From contig JBCDAV010000025.1 of the NCBI GenBank assembly GCA_039184865.1, positions 1-64,000 of the forward strand: a stretch of DNA of 64,000 nucleotides, in the 5' to 3' direction. Made by a program: the position numbers and the translations under genes. The DNA comes from Thermohalobaculum sp039184865. GTDB taxonomy: Bacteria > Pseudomonadota > Alphaproteobacteria > Rhodobacterales > Rhodobacteraceae. Below, piece after piece: positions 1-7,869 of this stretch; positions within the stretch are counted from its first letter, which is position 1; each line of letters begins with the position of its first letter. A model generated the notes under the pieces. The model searched no databases. It was not told where the DNA came from and saw only the letters and a list, made by a program, of their open reading frames with translations.

Positions 1-108
1 CGCTTCGCGCTCCATGAGCGCGCAACCCAGCACCAACACCAAACTCAGCCTAAAGAGCCGATATCCGAGAGGTCCGTCCGTCGTCCAAGACGACCAAACC
101 GCCCACAT
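1..108 (-). CDS. possible 5' end of a gene leaving the window
   Basis: On the minus strand an ATG at 108 opens a frame with no stop through all 36 codons to the window edge. An AGGG sits just upstream of the ATG as a possible ribosome binding site. The predicted peptide starts MWAVWSSW and has a hydrophobic stretch (LSLVLVLG) near residues 21-28, which could be a membrane segment or signal anchor. There is too little sequence to assign a family. It lies about 165 bases upstream of the glycosyltransferase stop, on the same strand, so it would be downstream of that gene in transcription order. An open frame this short in GC-rich DNA can arise by chance. Confidence 0.3.
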   Translation of the reverse strand, partial: MWAVWSSWTTDGPLGYRLFRLSLVLVLGCALMEREA

Positions 109-274
109 ATCCCTTCAAAGTCTTCATAGTCTCAAAGAGCGAGACAAAACGACGATCATGCTGGCATGCCAGCCCGACCGCTGCTCGTTTCATCTGGGCC
201 CCGACGTCGTTGCGCCGGGAGAGCTGTAACTAGGGATTGCGGGTGGACTCGTCAACAGGAAAGTTCGCCCACGC

Positions 275-1021
275 TCACATTTCTTCGCCGCGCTCGAGCA
301 TCTTCGCCAGACGCAACGTGCGCGCGAAGGCCGCCGTCAGCGCGAACATGAACCCTTTCCATCCTCCCGTCACGTGCCGCCGCAACAGGTAGAACTTCAG
401 GAAGGCGACCGGCATTTCGAACGGCAGACGCAGCAGCAGGGCCGCCCTGCCCCGTGGCTTCGCGGCATCCGCCGCATAGCTCGAATACCGGTTCTCCTTG
501 TCGACGAAATGCGCCAGCGACAGCAACGGGTGGTGGTGGATCGGCGCCCGCAATTGCCGCTCGGAGCCGCTGACCTCGACCCGGTCAAAGAGCGGGTGAT
601 CGCGATAGCCAGCGACGCTGCGGTGATAGAAGCGCACCACGTTGTAGTCATTGGCGAAGGGCCGCGGCGCTGCATCTCCGGGATAGACGTTCAGAATCCT
701 GATCCGATATGCGGCGGACGCGCCCGAAGCGGCCTGCGCGATCTCCGCCGCCAGCGCCTCGCTCACCACCTCGTCGGCATCGACGTTGAGCACCCAGTCG
801 TTCCGGCACAGTCCCTCGGCAAAAACCTTCTGCGCGCCGTACCCGTCCCAGTCGCGGTGATGCACCTCGGCCCCGGCCGCCTCGGCAATCGCGACCGTGT
901 CATCGCTCGAGCCGGAGTCCACCACGACGATCTGATCGGCCCAGGCAACCGCCGAAAGCGTCCGCCCGATGCGCGCCGCTTCGTTGCGCGCGATTATGAA
1001 GACCGAGATGCTCTCTCCCAT
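275..1021 (-). CDS. family 2 glycosyltransferase (WaaE/LgtF-like)
   Basis: A GT-A fold glycosyltransferase expected to move a sugar from a nucleotide donor onto lipopolysaccharide core or a similar surface glycan at the cytoplasmic face of the inner membrane. The N-terminus has the family's ISVFIIARNEA strand, then VVDSGSSDDT and the metal/donor site DADE near residue 84. The C-terminal part has basic and hydrophobic stretches (FYLLRRHVTGG) common in this group. An ATG at 1036 adds five residues and is an alternative start; I chose 1021 because the conserved domain begins right after it and GGGG lies a few bases upstream. It is about 248 residues, normal for the WaaE group. It diverges from the gamma-glutamyltransferase gene. 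The acceptor cannot be told from sequence. Confidence 0.85.
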   Translation of the reverse strand: MGESISVFIIARNEAARIGRTLSAVAWADQIVVVDSGSSDDTVAIAEAAGAEVHHRDWDGYGAQKVFAEGLCRNDWVLNVDADEVVSEALAAEIAQAASGASAAYRIRILNVYPGDAAPRPFANDYNVVRFYHRSVAGYRDHPLFDRVEVSGSERQLRAPIHHHPLLSLAHFVDKENRYSSYAADAAKPRGRAALLLRLPFEMPVAFLKFYLLRRHVTGGWKGFMFALTAAFARTLRLAKMLERGEEM

Positions 1022-1130
1022 GCGCCCCGGTACCATGCCGCCTGTGACAGCGCCACGCGAAATCCCCCTTGGGAGTGGACCGCCGGAAAGGCGTCTGATG
1101 TAGTGGCGCCAGCAGCACCAAGAGGACGCC

Positions 1131-2741
1131 ATGCCCGACCAGCCGACCCAGATGATCGTCACGGCCCAGCCGGAAGCCTCCGAAGCCGGCGCCCGCGTGC
1201 TGATGCGCGGCGGCAACGCCGTCGACGCGGCGATGGCCGCGGCACTGGTGCAGGGGGTCGTCGACCCGCAGATGTGCGGCATCGCCGGGTTCGGCTCGTG
1301 CCAGATTTACGACCCCAAGCGCGGCATCCACACCTGCATCGACTTCCACGGCAAGACGCCGCTGGCCGCGACACCGGACATGTGGCTCGACCGGCTCGAG
1401 GGCGAGACGCGCGACGGCTTTGGCTTCGTCCTGCGCGACAACGTCAACGACATCGGCTACCAGTCGGTAACGACGCCCGGCTCGCTGAAAGCCTATTTCG
1501 AGGCCGTCACCGAGTTCGGTACGTGGGACTGGGCTGACGTCGTCGCTCCCGCCGTCACCCAGGCCGAGCAAGGCTTCGTCATCCGCCCGCACGTGCACTT
1601 CTGGTGGACCTTCGGCGCCGACATGGGCCGGGTTTCGAACGCCGAGCGCTGCGCCTTCTCCCCGACCGGGCGGCAGGCCTTCATCGGCTCGGACGGCCGC
1701 CCGAAAGGCATCGGCGAGCGCGTCGAGAACCCCGACATGGCGCGCACGCTGGCGCGCATCGCCCGCGACGGCGCGGACGTCTTCTACACCGGAGAGATCG
1801 CCGAACAGATCGACGCCGACTTCCGCGTCAACGGCGGGCTGCTCTCGGCCCGCGATCTCGCCGAGTACAGCACGACCCGCCTCGATCCGATGCGCGGCAC
1901 CTATCGCGGCACCGACATCGCCACCAACCACCCGCCCGGCGGCGGCATTATGCTGCTCGAGATGCTGAATATCCTCGAGAGCTTCGATCTCGCCGCGATG
2001 GGCCACAACTCGACCGAGTACATCCGCACGGTCTGTGAGACGATGAAGGCGGCCACCGCCGACAAGGATGCCCATGTCGGGGATCCGAACTTCGTCGAGA
2101 TCCCCGAGTTCCTGACGTCTAAGGACTACGCAGCGGGGATCGCCGACCGCATCCGGTCCGGCGAGAAGATGCAGGTCACGCGCCTCGGCCAGCCCGAGCC
2201 AAAGGACACGACCCATGTCGCCGTCGTCGACAAGGACGGCGTCTGCGTGACCATGACCCATTCGCTCGGCATGCCGTCCGGCGTGATCACCGACGGACTC
2301 GGCTTCATGTACAACGGCTGCATGGGCGTGTTCGACCCGCGCCCGGGACGGGCGGGCTCCATCGCGCCGGGCAAATCGCGCTTCTCCTCGGTCTGCCCGA
2401 CGATCGCCTTCCGCGATGGCCAGCCTCGCGTCGTGATCGGAGCCCCCGGCGGCACCCAGATCGCCATGGGCGTGCTTCAGGCACTTCTCAATGTGCTCGA
2501 CTTCGACATGCCGATGGACCGGGCTGTCTCGGCACCGCGCTTCTCGTCGACCTCCGACGCGATCGACATTACCAATCGCATCCCGGGTTTTCTGACGGAA
2601 CCGCTCGAAGCCGAGGGCTATCAGATCATCCGCTCGCCCCTGACCTTCGGGATTGCCGCCGTTCATGGCATCCGCATCGATGACGGAGTGTTGTCCGGTG
2701 GAGCCGACCCGGGCCATGACGGGGTCGCACTGGGCGTTTAG
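1131..2741 (+). CDS. ggt: gamma-glutamyltransferase family protein (YwrD-like)
   Basis: An Ntn-hydrolase that self-cleaves into two subunits and hydrolyses or transfers gamma-glutamyl groups (glutathione and related amides); some members act as acylases. It has 536 residues. The autocleavage/nucleophile Thr is residue 360 in KDTTHVAVVDKDG, matching TTHxSVVD of E. coli GGT. The oxyanion/substrate loop is IGAPGGTQ near 440, and the chain ends in the usual ADP..DG..LG tail. There is no signal peptide, unlike periplasmic E. coli GGT, so it resembles the cytoplasmic YwrD branch. AGAGGA precedes the ATG by a few bases. Degenerate copies of its last dozen codons recur twice downstream (4121-4164 and 5538-5578). 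Its stop overlaps a short antisense ORF by 3 bases. Confidence 0.9.
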   Translation: MPDQPTQMIVTAQPEASEAGARVLMRGGNAVDAAMAAALVQGVVDPQMCGIAGFGSCQIYDPKRGIHTCIDFHGKTPLAATPDMWLDRLEGETRDGFGFVLRDNVNDIGYQSVTTPGSLKAYFEAVTEFGTWDWADVVAPAVTQAEQGFVIRPHVHFWWTFGADMGRVSNAERCAFSPTGRQAFIGSDGRPKGIGERVENPDMARTLARIARDGADVFYTGEIAEQIDADFRVNGGLLSARDLAEYSTTRLDPMRGTYRGTDIATNHPPGGGIMLLEMLNILESFDLAAMGHNSTEYIRTVCETMKAATADKDAHVGDPNFVEIPEFLTSKDYAAGIADRIRSGEKMQVTRLGQPEPKDTTHVAVVDKDGVCVTMTHSLGMPSGVITDGLGFMYNGCMGVFDPRPGRAGSIAPGKSRFSSVCPTIAFRDGQPRVVIGAPGGTQIAMGVLQALLNVLDFDMPMDRAVSAPRFSSTSDAIDITNRIPGFLTEPLEAEGYQIIRSPLTFGIAAVHGIRIDDGVLSGGADPGHDGVALGV

Positions 2742-2845
2742 GGCTCAAGCAGCCGGGACGGTGCAGCAATCATCAAAGCAGAGTCCGACACACCTTCGTC
2801 ATAGGCCGCCGCGGCCATGAAGGCGTATTCCTGAAGTGTTGGCAT
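2738..2845 (-). CDS. 35-codon ORF after lipoprotein A, possible lipase N-terminal relic
   Basis: An ATG lies one base after the TAA stop of lipoprotein A (TAA-A-ATG) and opens a 35-codon frame that ends on TAA, overlapping the GGT 3' end antisense. GGAG within the end of lipoprotein A could serve as a coupled ribosome binding site. The peptide begins MPTLQEYAFMAAAAYDEG, which resembles the opening helix of class-3-lipase-like proteins as I remember them. The frame then stops where the GGT sequence begins. I infer a truncated second gene of the lipoprotein unit, cut at the GGT junction, but a chance ORF is possible. The equivalent place behind lipoprotein B has no matching frame. Confidence 0.35.
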   Translation of the reverse strand: MPTLQEYAFMAAAAYDEGVSDSALMIAAPSRLLEP

Positions 2846-2846
2846 T

Positions 2847-4031
2847 TTACCCCGCTCCTCTCGTCACCCGCCAAAGATCTTTGCGCTTCGCATCGAAGAT
2901 CAGCTTGTCATGCGAAAACACGCGCTCGCCAGAAACGTTCTCGCCAAAGAACGATCGTCCCCTGAAAATGTCTGGATGCTTGCAGTTATCGCGATACCAA
3001 TAAACGAGACCCGGTGTTTCGGGTGCGGTAGCAAGTATCCCATCAACGCATCTTATTGGAACGTGGTCGTCGAAGTAGGAGGGAAAATACGGATAGTGTT
3101 TCTTTGTCTTTGCCGCCGCTGTCGACGTTAACAACATTCCAAATCTGTCGGCACCGCGGATCGGAATCCCGAACTCAAAAACCCTTGTAACGCCGCCCCT
3201 TCTGCCCTTGCTGAGACCTTGAACGAGCCATTCGGCGTCCACTCCGAGGTCTGATGGATAACCCACGTGAGTCATGCCTTCGTCCGGCAGATCATCAAGA
3301 ATTCTCGCGAGAGCACTGTAGTCCGGCTCTTCCTTGCTTCGCGGACCCTTCGTGAACCGATGTTCTGGGCGAGCGGCTTTGGGATCGCGCCACTCGTATT
3401 CTGGCATGCGAAACATCCAGACCATGGGACTATTGTTGTAGTTGAACGCCTTCTCCGCCGGCGTTTTGACGTCGCGATAATAGTACCGCTCGACCTGCTG
3501 CCGCTCCACCTCGGCAAGCAAATCTTCGGTGGCAGGATGCTCCGGCGTTGAAACCACGAACGGCTCGACGATCTTGAGCCGCCCGTCAGGGTTTTTCAGC
3601 GCCCCTTCGGACATGTACCACATGCCCCAGGTCCGCTTGCGAAGATCACGGTGATCGTACCACTCCAGCACCGGTGTCCACTCGGCGGGTGCCGAGAAGC
3701 TTGGCAGGCCCGACCCCCATTGGTTGCCATTGACGTAGCAAAGTTCGCGCGAAACGCGGAAGCTGATCATGCCGCCGCCCGGGACCTCGTGTGTAATCCG
3801 GTGGCGATTGGGTTTGAACACTTCCCGCGGGTTTGAGGTCGGCGTACCGGTGTAGCCCATATAGCAGTCGATCATGTCTTCGATGCGGACGGGTTTTCCG
3901 TCGAATGTCAGGCTCGCAGTGATCTGGATGACGTGTGCCAGCGGGTGTCGCTTCGGCTCCTCTGCGCGTCCACAGGCAGTCAACGCGAACAAAATGCATA
4001 GGCTCAGCAAAGACACCCAGTACGCGCGCAT
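2847..4031 (-). CDS. lipoprotein of unknown function, copy A
   Basis: A 394-residue predicted lipoprotein. The N-terminus (MRAYWVSLLSLCILFA) is a signal peptide ending in a lipobox LTAC, so Cys19 should be lipidated. The residue after it is Gly rather than Asp, which favours outer-membrane sorting under the E. coli +2 rule. I recognise no domain. The mature part is rich in Trp and Tyr (EWYDHRD, TWGMWYMSEG, VYWYRDNC) and has several Cys. It is the tandem paralogue of the gene at 4264-5448. Residues 1 to about 165 are almost identical between the two, also at DNA level, while the remainder is only moderately similar. It converges on GGT and is followed directly by a short coupled ORF. Confidence 0.8.
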   Translation of the reverse strand: MRAYWVSLLSLCILFALTACGRAEEPKRHPLAHVIQITASLTFDGKPVRIEDMIDCYMGYTGTPTSNPREVFKPNRHRITHEVPGGGMISFRVSRELCYVNGNQWGSGLPSFSAPAEWTPVLEWYDHRDLRKRTWGMWYMSEGALKNPDGRLKIVEPFVVSTPEHPATEDLLAEVERQQVERYYYRDVKTPAEKAFNYNNSPMVWMFRMPEYEWRDPKAARPEHRFTKGPRSKEEPDYSALARILDDLPDEGMTHVGYPSDLGVDAEWLVQGLSKGRRGGVTRVFEFGIPIRGADRFGMLLTSTAAAKTKKHYPYFPSYFDDHVPIRCVDGILATAPETPGLVYWYRDNCKHPDIFRGRSFFGENVSGERVFSHDKLIFDAKRKDLWRVTRGAG

Positions 4032-4120
4032 TCCATTCTCTCCGACGCCGAACAGAACTCAGCGTGCGTGCCAACGCGAGCGCCTGTCAAGCGCGCGGGT
4101 CTCAAGCGATCAGACCTACG

Positions 4121-4164
4121 GAACCGACCCGGGCCATGACGGTGGGGCTTTGGGAGTTTCATAG
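4121..4164 (+). repeat. degenerate copy of the GGT 3' end (first)
   Basis: Bases 4121-4140 match 2701-2720 inside GGT except for one base, and the similarity continues more loosely to an in-frame TAG. Read in the GGT frame it gives TDPGHDGGALG, against ADPGHDGVALGV in the intact gene. It lies about 90 bases upstream of the start of lipoprotein A, on the opposite strand, and has no start codon or upstream coding context, so it is a fragment and not a gene. Confidence 0.75.
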
Positions 4165-4263
4165 ACGCGCAGTCAGGCTGGCGCAGAACTTGCGGCTTGA
4201 GAGTTAGATCTAAAGGGAAACTTCGCGGTGCCGACAAAGGAGCTGCTCGACGATAGCAGTTTC

Positions 4264-5448
4264 TTAACTGCCTGCGGAAATCCACCAAAGGTCCCCCGTC
4301 GCTTTGTCCAAGATCAATTTGTCATGGGTGAATACGTGCTCTCCAGCAACCTGCTGGCCAAAAAAGGAATGACCTTTCAGCCGGTCCGGGAGCGTACATT
4401 TTTCTCGATACCAGTATCTGATGCCGGGCGTTTCAAAAGCCGCAGTATGAACATCACCACTGCACTTCATCGAAACATGGTCGTCGGCTCGTGCGGGAAA
4501 GAACGGGTTGATTTTTCTCTCGTTTTTCCAAACCTTGGGCGATAGCAGTAGCCCCGAACGATCTGCTCCTTGAATCGGGATTCCGAGTTCAAAAACCCGT
4601 GTCAGCCCTAGCCATCGACCACGCCTAAGTCCGGCTAGGAGGCTTTCAACATCTTCTGTCTGGTTCGAAAAGGCTGAACCTGCATAGATCATGCCTTCGC
4701 CGGACAGACCATCTAAGAACCTTTCCAAAGCCGTGTAATCTGGCTCTTCTTTGCTCTTGTAGTCTTTCTTGAACTTGTAGTCTGGGCGGGCTGCCCTCGG
4801 ATTGCGCCATTCGCGCTCAGGGATCCGAAACATCCAGACCATCGGTGAATTGGTGTAGCCTGATGCGTCTGCCGACGAGATCTCAGCATCGAGGAAATAG
4901 TTCCGCTCGACGCGCTGACGTTCCGCCGTGGCAAGCACATCTTCCGTGGCGGGATGCTCCGGCGTTGAAACCACGAACGGCTCGACGATCTTCAGCCGCC
5001 CGTCAGGGTTTTTCAGCGCCCCTTCGGACATGTACCACATGCCCCAGGTCCGCTTGCGGACATCACGGTGATCGTACCACTCCAGCACCGGTGTCCATTC
5101 CGCGGGTGCCGCGTAGCTTGGCAGGCCCGAGCCCCATTGGTCGCCATTGACGTAGCAAAGCTCGCGCGTGACCCGGAAACTGATCATGCCGCCCCCCGGG
5201 ACCTCGTGTGTAATCCGGTGGCGATTGGGTTTGAACACTTCCCGCGGGTTTGAGGTCGGCGTACCGGTGTAGCCCATATAGCAGTCTATCAGGTCGTCGA
5301 TGCGGACGGGTTTTCCGTCGAATGTCAGGCTCGCAGTGATGTGCATGACGTGCGCAAGCGGGTGTCGCTTCGGCTCCTCTGCCCGTCCACAGGCAGTCAA
5401 CGAGAACAAAATGCACAGGCTCAGCAAAGACACCCAGTACGCGCGCAT
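4264..5448 (-). CDS. lipoprotein of unknown function, copy B
   Basis: The second tandem lipoprotein, also 394 residues with the same signal peptide and LTAC lipobox. An in-frame ATG five codons upstream exists, but I chose 5448 because it corresponds exactly to the only start in copy A and the upstream GGAGAGAATGG is shared. The first 165 or so residues differ from copy A at only a few sites. Beyond about EHPATED the two proteins diverge, with different loops around residues 185-250 and 300-340, although framework motifs (NSPMVWMFR, KEEPDY, RVFE.GIPI.GADR) are kept. This conserved-front, variable-back pattern suggests a binding or recognition role for the C-terminal half. No enzyme motif is visible. 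Confidence 0.8.
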   Translation of the reverse strand: MRAYWVSLLSLCILFSLTACGRAEEPKRHPLAHVMHITASLTFDGKPVRIDDLIDCYMGYTGTPTSNPREVFKPNRHRITHEVPGGGMISFRVTRELCYVNGDQWGSGLPSYAAPAEWTPVLEWYDHRDVRKRTWGMWYMSEGALKNPDGRLKIVEPFVVSTPEHPATEDVLATAERQRVERNYFLDAEISSADASGYTNSPMVWMFRIPEREWRNPRAARPDYKFKKDYKSKEEPDYTALERFLDGLSGEGMIYAGSAFSNQTEDVESLLAGLRRGRWLGLTRVFELGIPIQGADRSGLLLSPKVWKNERKINPFFPARADDHVSMKCSGDVHTAAFETPGIRYWYREKCTLPDRLKGHSFFGQQVAGEHVFTHDKLILDKATGDLWWISAGS

Positions 5449-5537
5449 TCCATTCTCTCCCACGCGGAACAGGACTCAACCTGCGTGCCACCGCGCGTGC
5501 CTGTCAAGCGCTCTGGTCTCAAGCGATCAGACCTGCG

Positions 5538-5578
5538 GAACCGACCCGTGCCACGACGGTGTCGCGCTTGGTGTATGA
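5538..5578 (+). repeat. degenerate copy of the GGT 3' end (second)
   Basis: The same element as 4121-4164, one period further on. In the GGT frame it reads TDPCHDGVALGV followed by a stop, so it is closer to the intact GGT C-terminus at the end but has base changes in the core (CGTGCCACGAC instead of CGGGCCATGAC). It lies 90 bases upstream of lipoprotein B. Confidence 0.75.
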
Positions 5579-5875
5579 TCCACAAGGTCGGCACAAACCA
5601 CCGCGACGGAACGTGACACAAGGCCTGAATGCCGACAAAAACAGCCGCCTGCCGGTATCACCGGCTCGCAAGGCGGTGCGAAGCCCTTGGCAATCCTTTG
5701 CGCGATCGAGCATCCTGCTCCGGCCGTCGAACCCAAGCCGGGTCAAGGTCGAAGCGGTCATCCGAAGCACCGCTTGAGGTCACGGCAGCGATATCTCAAC
5801 CCATGTTCGCAGCACTCAGCTACGACCCGGCGCAGCTAGTCTGTCCTCTCCGGCAGGTCGATCACCGCGGCCTGC
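5579..5875. other. region without a recognisable gene
   Basis: Between the second GGT-tail copy and the nnrU stop there are about 300 bases. Several short frames exist on both strands, but none has a convincing start signal or a recognisable product. It may be decayed sequence at the right border of the tandem duplication. Confidence 0.5.
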
Positions 5876-6550
5876 TCAGGGCAACGGCGGCACTCCGAGA
5901 ACAATCGGATGGAGCAAGATCAGCAATGCGTATGCGCCGACCGTTGTTGCGCCCCTGACGGCAATCTCCGGCACGCTTCCCCAGCCTGCAAGGCGGTCCC
6001 CTTGCCTGATGTCCGCGATGAGCGACCGCCACGCCGCATCGCCCATATCACGTCGCTTCCGCCGGTCGATCATGTGCCCGCCAAGGATCGAGAAAATCCC
6101 GAACAAGCCGAACAGGATGGCATGCGCGAGGTCCCCGTTCGGAAGCATGTGCGCCAGGGTCCATAGTGTCAGGGCCGCGAGGACAGGATGCCGTGTCCAC
6201 GCGATCAGCCCCGGCCGTTTCGGATCGAAGCGCTCGTTCCGCGCACCGCCGAACGACAGCGGGTTCGGCCGCCCAAGCCCGAAGCCGAGGATCAGACAGA
6301 CGGCGAACATGGCGATGACCGGGGCCCAGCTCTGCCATTCATGGCGCGGCCAGAGCTCGACATAAGGCGCACGCCCCGCAGCGACGATCAACCAGGCGAG
6401 CACGGCAATCGACAGGATGGAATAGCCCAGCCCGAAGCTCCGCGCTCCGATCCATGCCGTGACCGGACCGCGCACCGACGGGCGCAACGGCACGGAATGG
6501 CTCGCGAAGAAGAAGCCCAGCGCGAGAACGAATTCGCTCCACGCCAGCAT
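5876..6550 (-). CDS. nnrU: NnrU family membrane protein
   Basis: A polytopic inner-membrane protein of the NnrU/isoprenylcysteine-methyltransferase-like group, linked to nitric oxide and denitrification loci. Its biochemical role is not settled. The 224-residue product has about six hydrophobic segments and the family motifs ASHSVPLRP near the start and TRHPVLAALTLW in the middle; the RHP turn is typical of the fold. The frame extends upstream, but the ATG at 6550 overlaps the nnrS stop as TGATG, showing translational coupling, and begins right at the first membrane helix (MLAWSEFVLALGFFF). It is co-transcribed with nnrS and so should come under the FNR/NnrR-type box at 7818. Confidence 0.85.
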   Translation of the reverse strand: MLAWSEFVLALGFFFASHSVPLRPSVRGPVTAWIGARSFGLGYSILSIAVLAWLIVAAGRAPYVELWPRHEWQSWAPVIAMFAVCLILGFGLGRPNPLSFGGARNERFDPKRPGLIAWTRHPVLAALTLWTLAHMLPNGDLAHAILFGLFGIFSILGGHMIDRRKRRDMGDAAWRSLIADIRQGDRLAGWGSVPEIAVRGATTVGAYALLILLHPIVLGVPPLP

Positions 6551-7755
6551 CAGGACTCTGACAGCCGCGGCCGGAAGACCAACGGGCCGTAGAGGGCGAC
6601 AAAGCCCAGATAGGCCAGGCACCATGCGCCAGCCGAGATCATGTAGAGCAAATGCGCAAGCTCGGGCACCGCCGCGACCGCCAGTCGGCAAAGCACCGAG
6701 CCGATCAGCGCGAGATAGATCAGCATGGTCCCCGGTCCGGCATGCAGAGCCCGGTTGGTATGTCCCAGGATCGCACGCGTCATCACCGCGAGGGTCATGA
6801 CCCCGATCCCTCCGGCCATCCAGGCGTGCTGCGCAGCGACGGCCCAGAGGGCGTCCTCCACGACGATTGCCAGCGCCATCAGAATAGCCCCGAGCGGCAG
6901 GAAGCCGTAGCCGACGTGCAAGATCCAGACGAGCGGCTCAGCGCCGGTTTGCCGCCCCTGCCACCGCCAAAGCCGCACCACATGGAGGCACCCCGCGATC
7001 AGCAACGCGCAGGCAGTAGCGAGATGCTCCGGCCAGGCGACCCAGGCGGCGAGTGCCAGCAGCCAGACCAGCAGGCAGATCTTGTCGAACGGCTGCATCG
7101 GCGCGGGTGGCAAAAGCGCACTGTCGCGTTTGACCAGCCAGTTCCGCGTGAACAGCGGAACGATCCGGCCGCCAATAACTGCGATCATCATCATGGCGGC
7201 GGCGACGCCCAGCCGCAGCCCAGATCCCGAGGCGGCATATCCGTCCCAATGCAGTTCCATGTGGAACAGCACATTGGCACCGATCAGGACGCCGACCATG
7301 GCGATGACGACCAGATTGCGCCAGTTTCGCCCGGCGATGACCTCGCGGAGCGCTACCAGAGCCAGCGCGACGAAGAACGAGAGATCGGTAGCCGCCAGCC
7401 AGGCGGGCGGCCAGTTCTCTCCGCTTGCCATGGCGACCCGCCCGAGCAGCCAGAGCAGCCAGAGCCCAGCCAACGGCCACCCGACGACCGGCGGTCTTCC
7501 GGTCCAATTTGGGATTGCGGTCAGCAGGAAGCCCGCCAGGACGGCCCCGAGATATCCGAACAGAAACTCATGCGCGTGCCACGACGTGGGATCGAAAGCG
7601 ATCGGCATCGCCAATGCGCCTGTCAGCATCCCGACAAAGATCACGATCGCGACCACGGCCCACAGTGCCGCGCTCAGGAAGAACGGTCGGAACCCGAAAC
7701 TCAGGATCGCGGGGCCCGACCATCTGCGCATCGTCTCTGTCGCCTGCACCGTCAC
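6550..7755 (-). CDS. nnrS: NnrS family haem- and copper-containing membrane protein
   Basis: NnrS proteins are 12-helix inner-membrane proteins that bind haem and copper and protect against nitric oxide stress. Here 401 residues show repeated hydrophobic segments and the family features FGFRPFF near the N-terminus, WHAHEFLFGYLGAVLAGF around residue 60 and GHTNRALHAGPG near 320, which carry His ligands. It is upstream of and overlaps nnrU by one base. No nitrite, nitric oxide or nitrous oxide reductase gene is next to it. The FNR/NnrR-like site 63 bases upstream of the start suggests induction by low oxygen or nitric oxide. Confidence 0.9.
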   Translation of the reverse strand: MTVQATETMRRWSGPAILSFGFRPFFLSAALWAVVAIVIFVGMLTGALAMPIAFDPTSWHAHEFLFGYLGAVLAGFLLTAIPNWTGRPPVVGWPLAGLWLLWLLGRVAMASGENWPPAWLAATDLSFFVALALVALREVIAGRNWRNLVVIAMVGVLIGANVLFHMELHWDGYAASGSGLRLGVAAAMMMIAVIGGRIVPLFTRNWLVKRDSALLPPAPMQPFDKICLLVWLLALAAWVAWPEHLATACALLIAGCLHVVRLWRWQGRQTGAEPLVWILHVGYGFLPLGAILMALAIVVEDALWAVAAQHAWMAGGIGVMTLAVMTRAILGHTNRALHAGPGTMLIYLALIGSVLCRLAVAAVPELAHLLYMISAGAWCLAYLGFVALYGPLVFRPRLSES

Positions 7756-7817
7756 TTTTACCGCCCGAATGCCTCTGCAAGACCCGAGGACGGTATCGCA
7801 AGCCAGAGACCACGGGA

Positions 7818-7831
7818 ATGATTTGGATCAA
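7818..7831 (-). promoter_or_regulatory. FNR/NnrR-type operator upstream of nnrS
   Basis: ATGATTTGGATCAA matches the FNR/Dnr/NnrR consensus TTGAT-N4-ATCAA at nine of ten specified positions. It is centred about 70 bases upstream of the nnrS start, a distance that fits an activator site at -41.5 with a short leader. The CRP/FNR-family regulator itself is not in the window. FnrL and NnrR sites cannot be told apart by sequence alone. Confidence 0.7.
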
Positions 7832-7869
7832 GCCGAACAGGCTTTGCCGGAGCACCTTCGATCCTGCGC

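Larger units (their letters stand above)
2701..5578. repeat. tandem duplication, period about 1417 bp (GGT tail + lipoprotein unit)
   Basis: Three copies of a roughly 40-base GGT-tail sequence begin at 2701, 4121 and 5538. The two lipoprotein starts at 4031 and 5448 are 1417 bases apart. The segment from each tail copy through the promoter region to about the first 165 codons of the lipoprotein is nearly the same in the two units (4031 side and 5448 side). The 3' halves of the lipoprotein genes and the spacers between lipoprotein stop and tail copy have diverged strongly. This is best read as a tandem duplication followed by conversion of the 5' half only, or by replacement of the 3' half. 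Confidence 0.75.

Noticed and set aside
161..172. Perfect 12-base palindrome CTGGCATGCCAG
   Set aside because: It stands alone, is not near a supported start codon and could occur by chance.
14..229. 71-codon plus-strand ORF at the left edge
   Set aside because: No ribosome binding site and no recognisable sequence; the minus-strand partial frame at 1-108 is slightly more plausible.
900..2717. 605-codon minus-strand frame opposite GGT
   Set aside because: GGT is clearly the coding strand; the antisense product is low-complexity and unlike any family.
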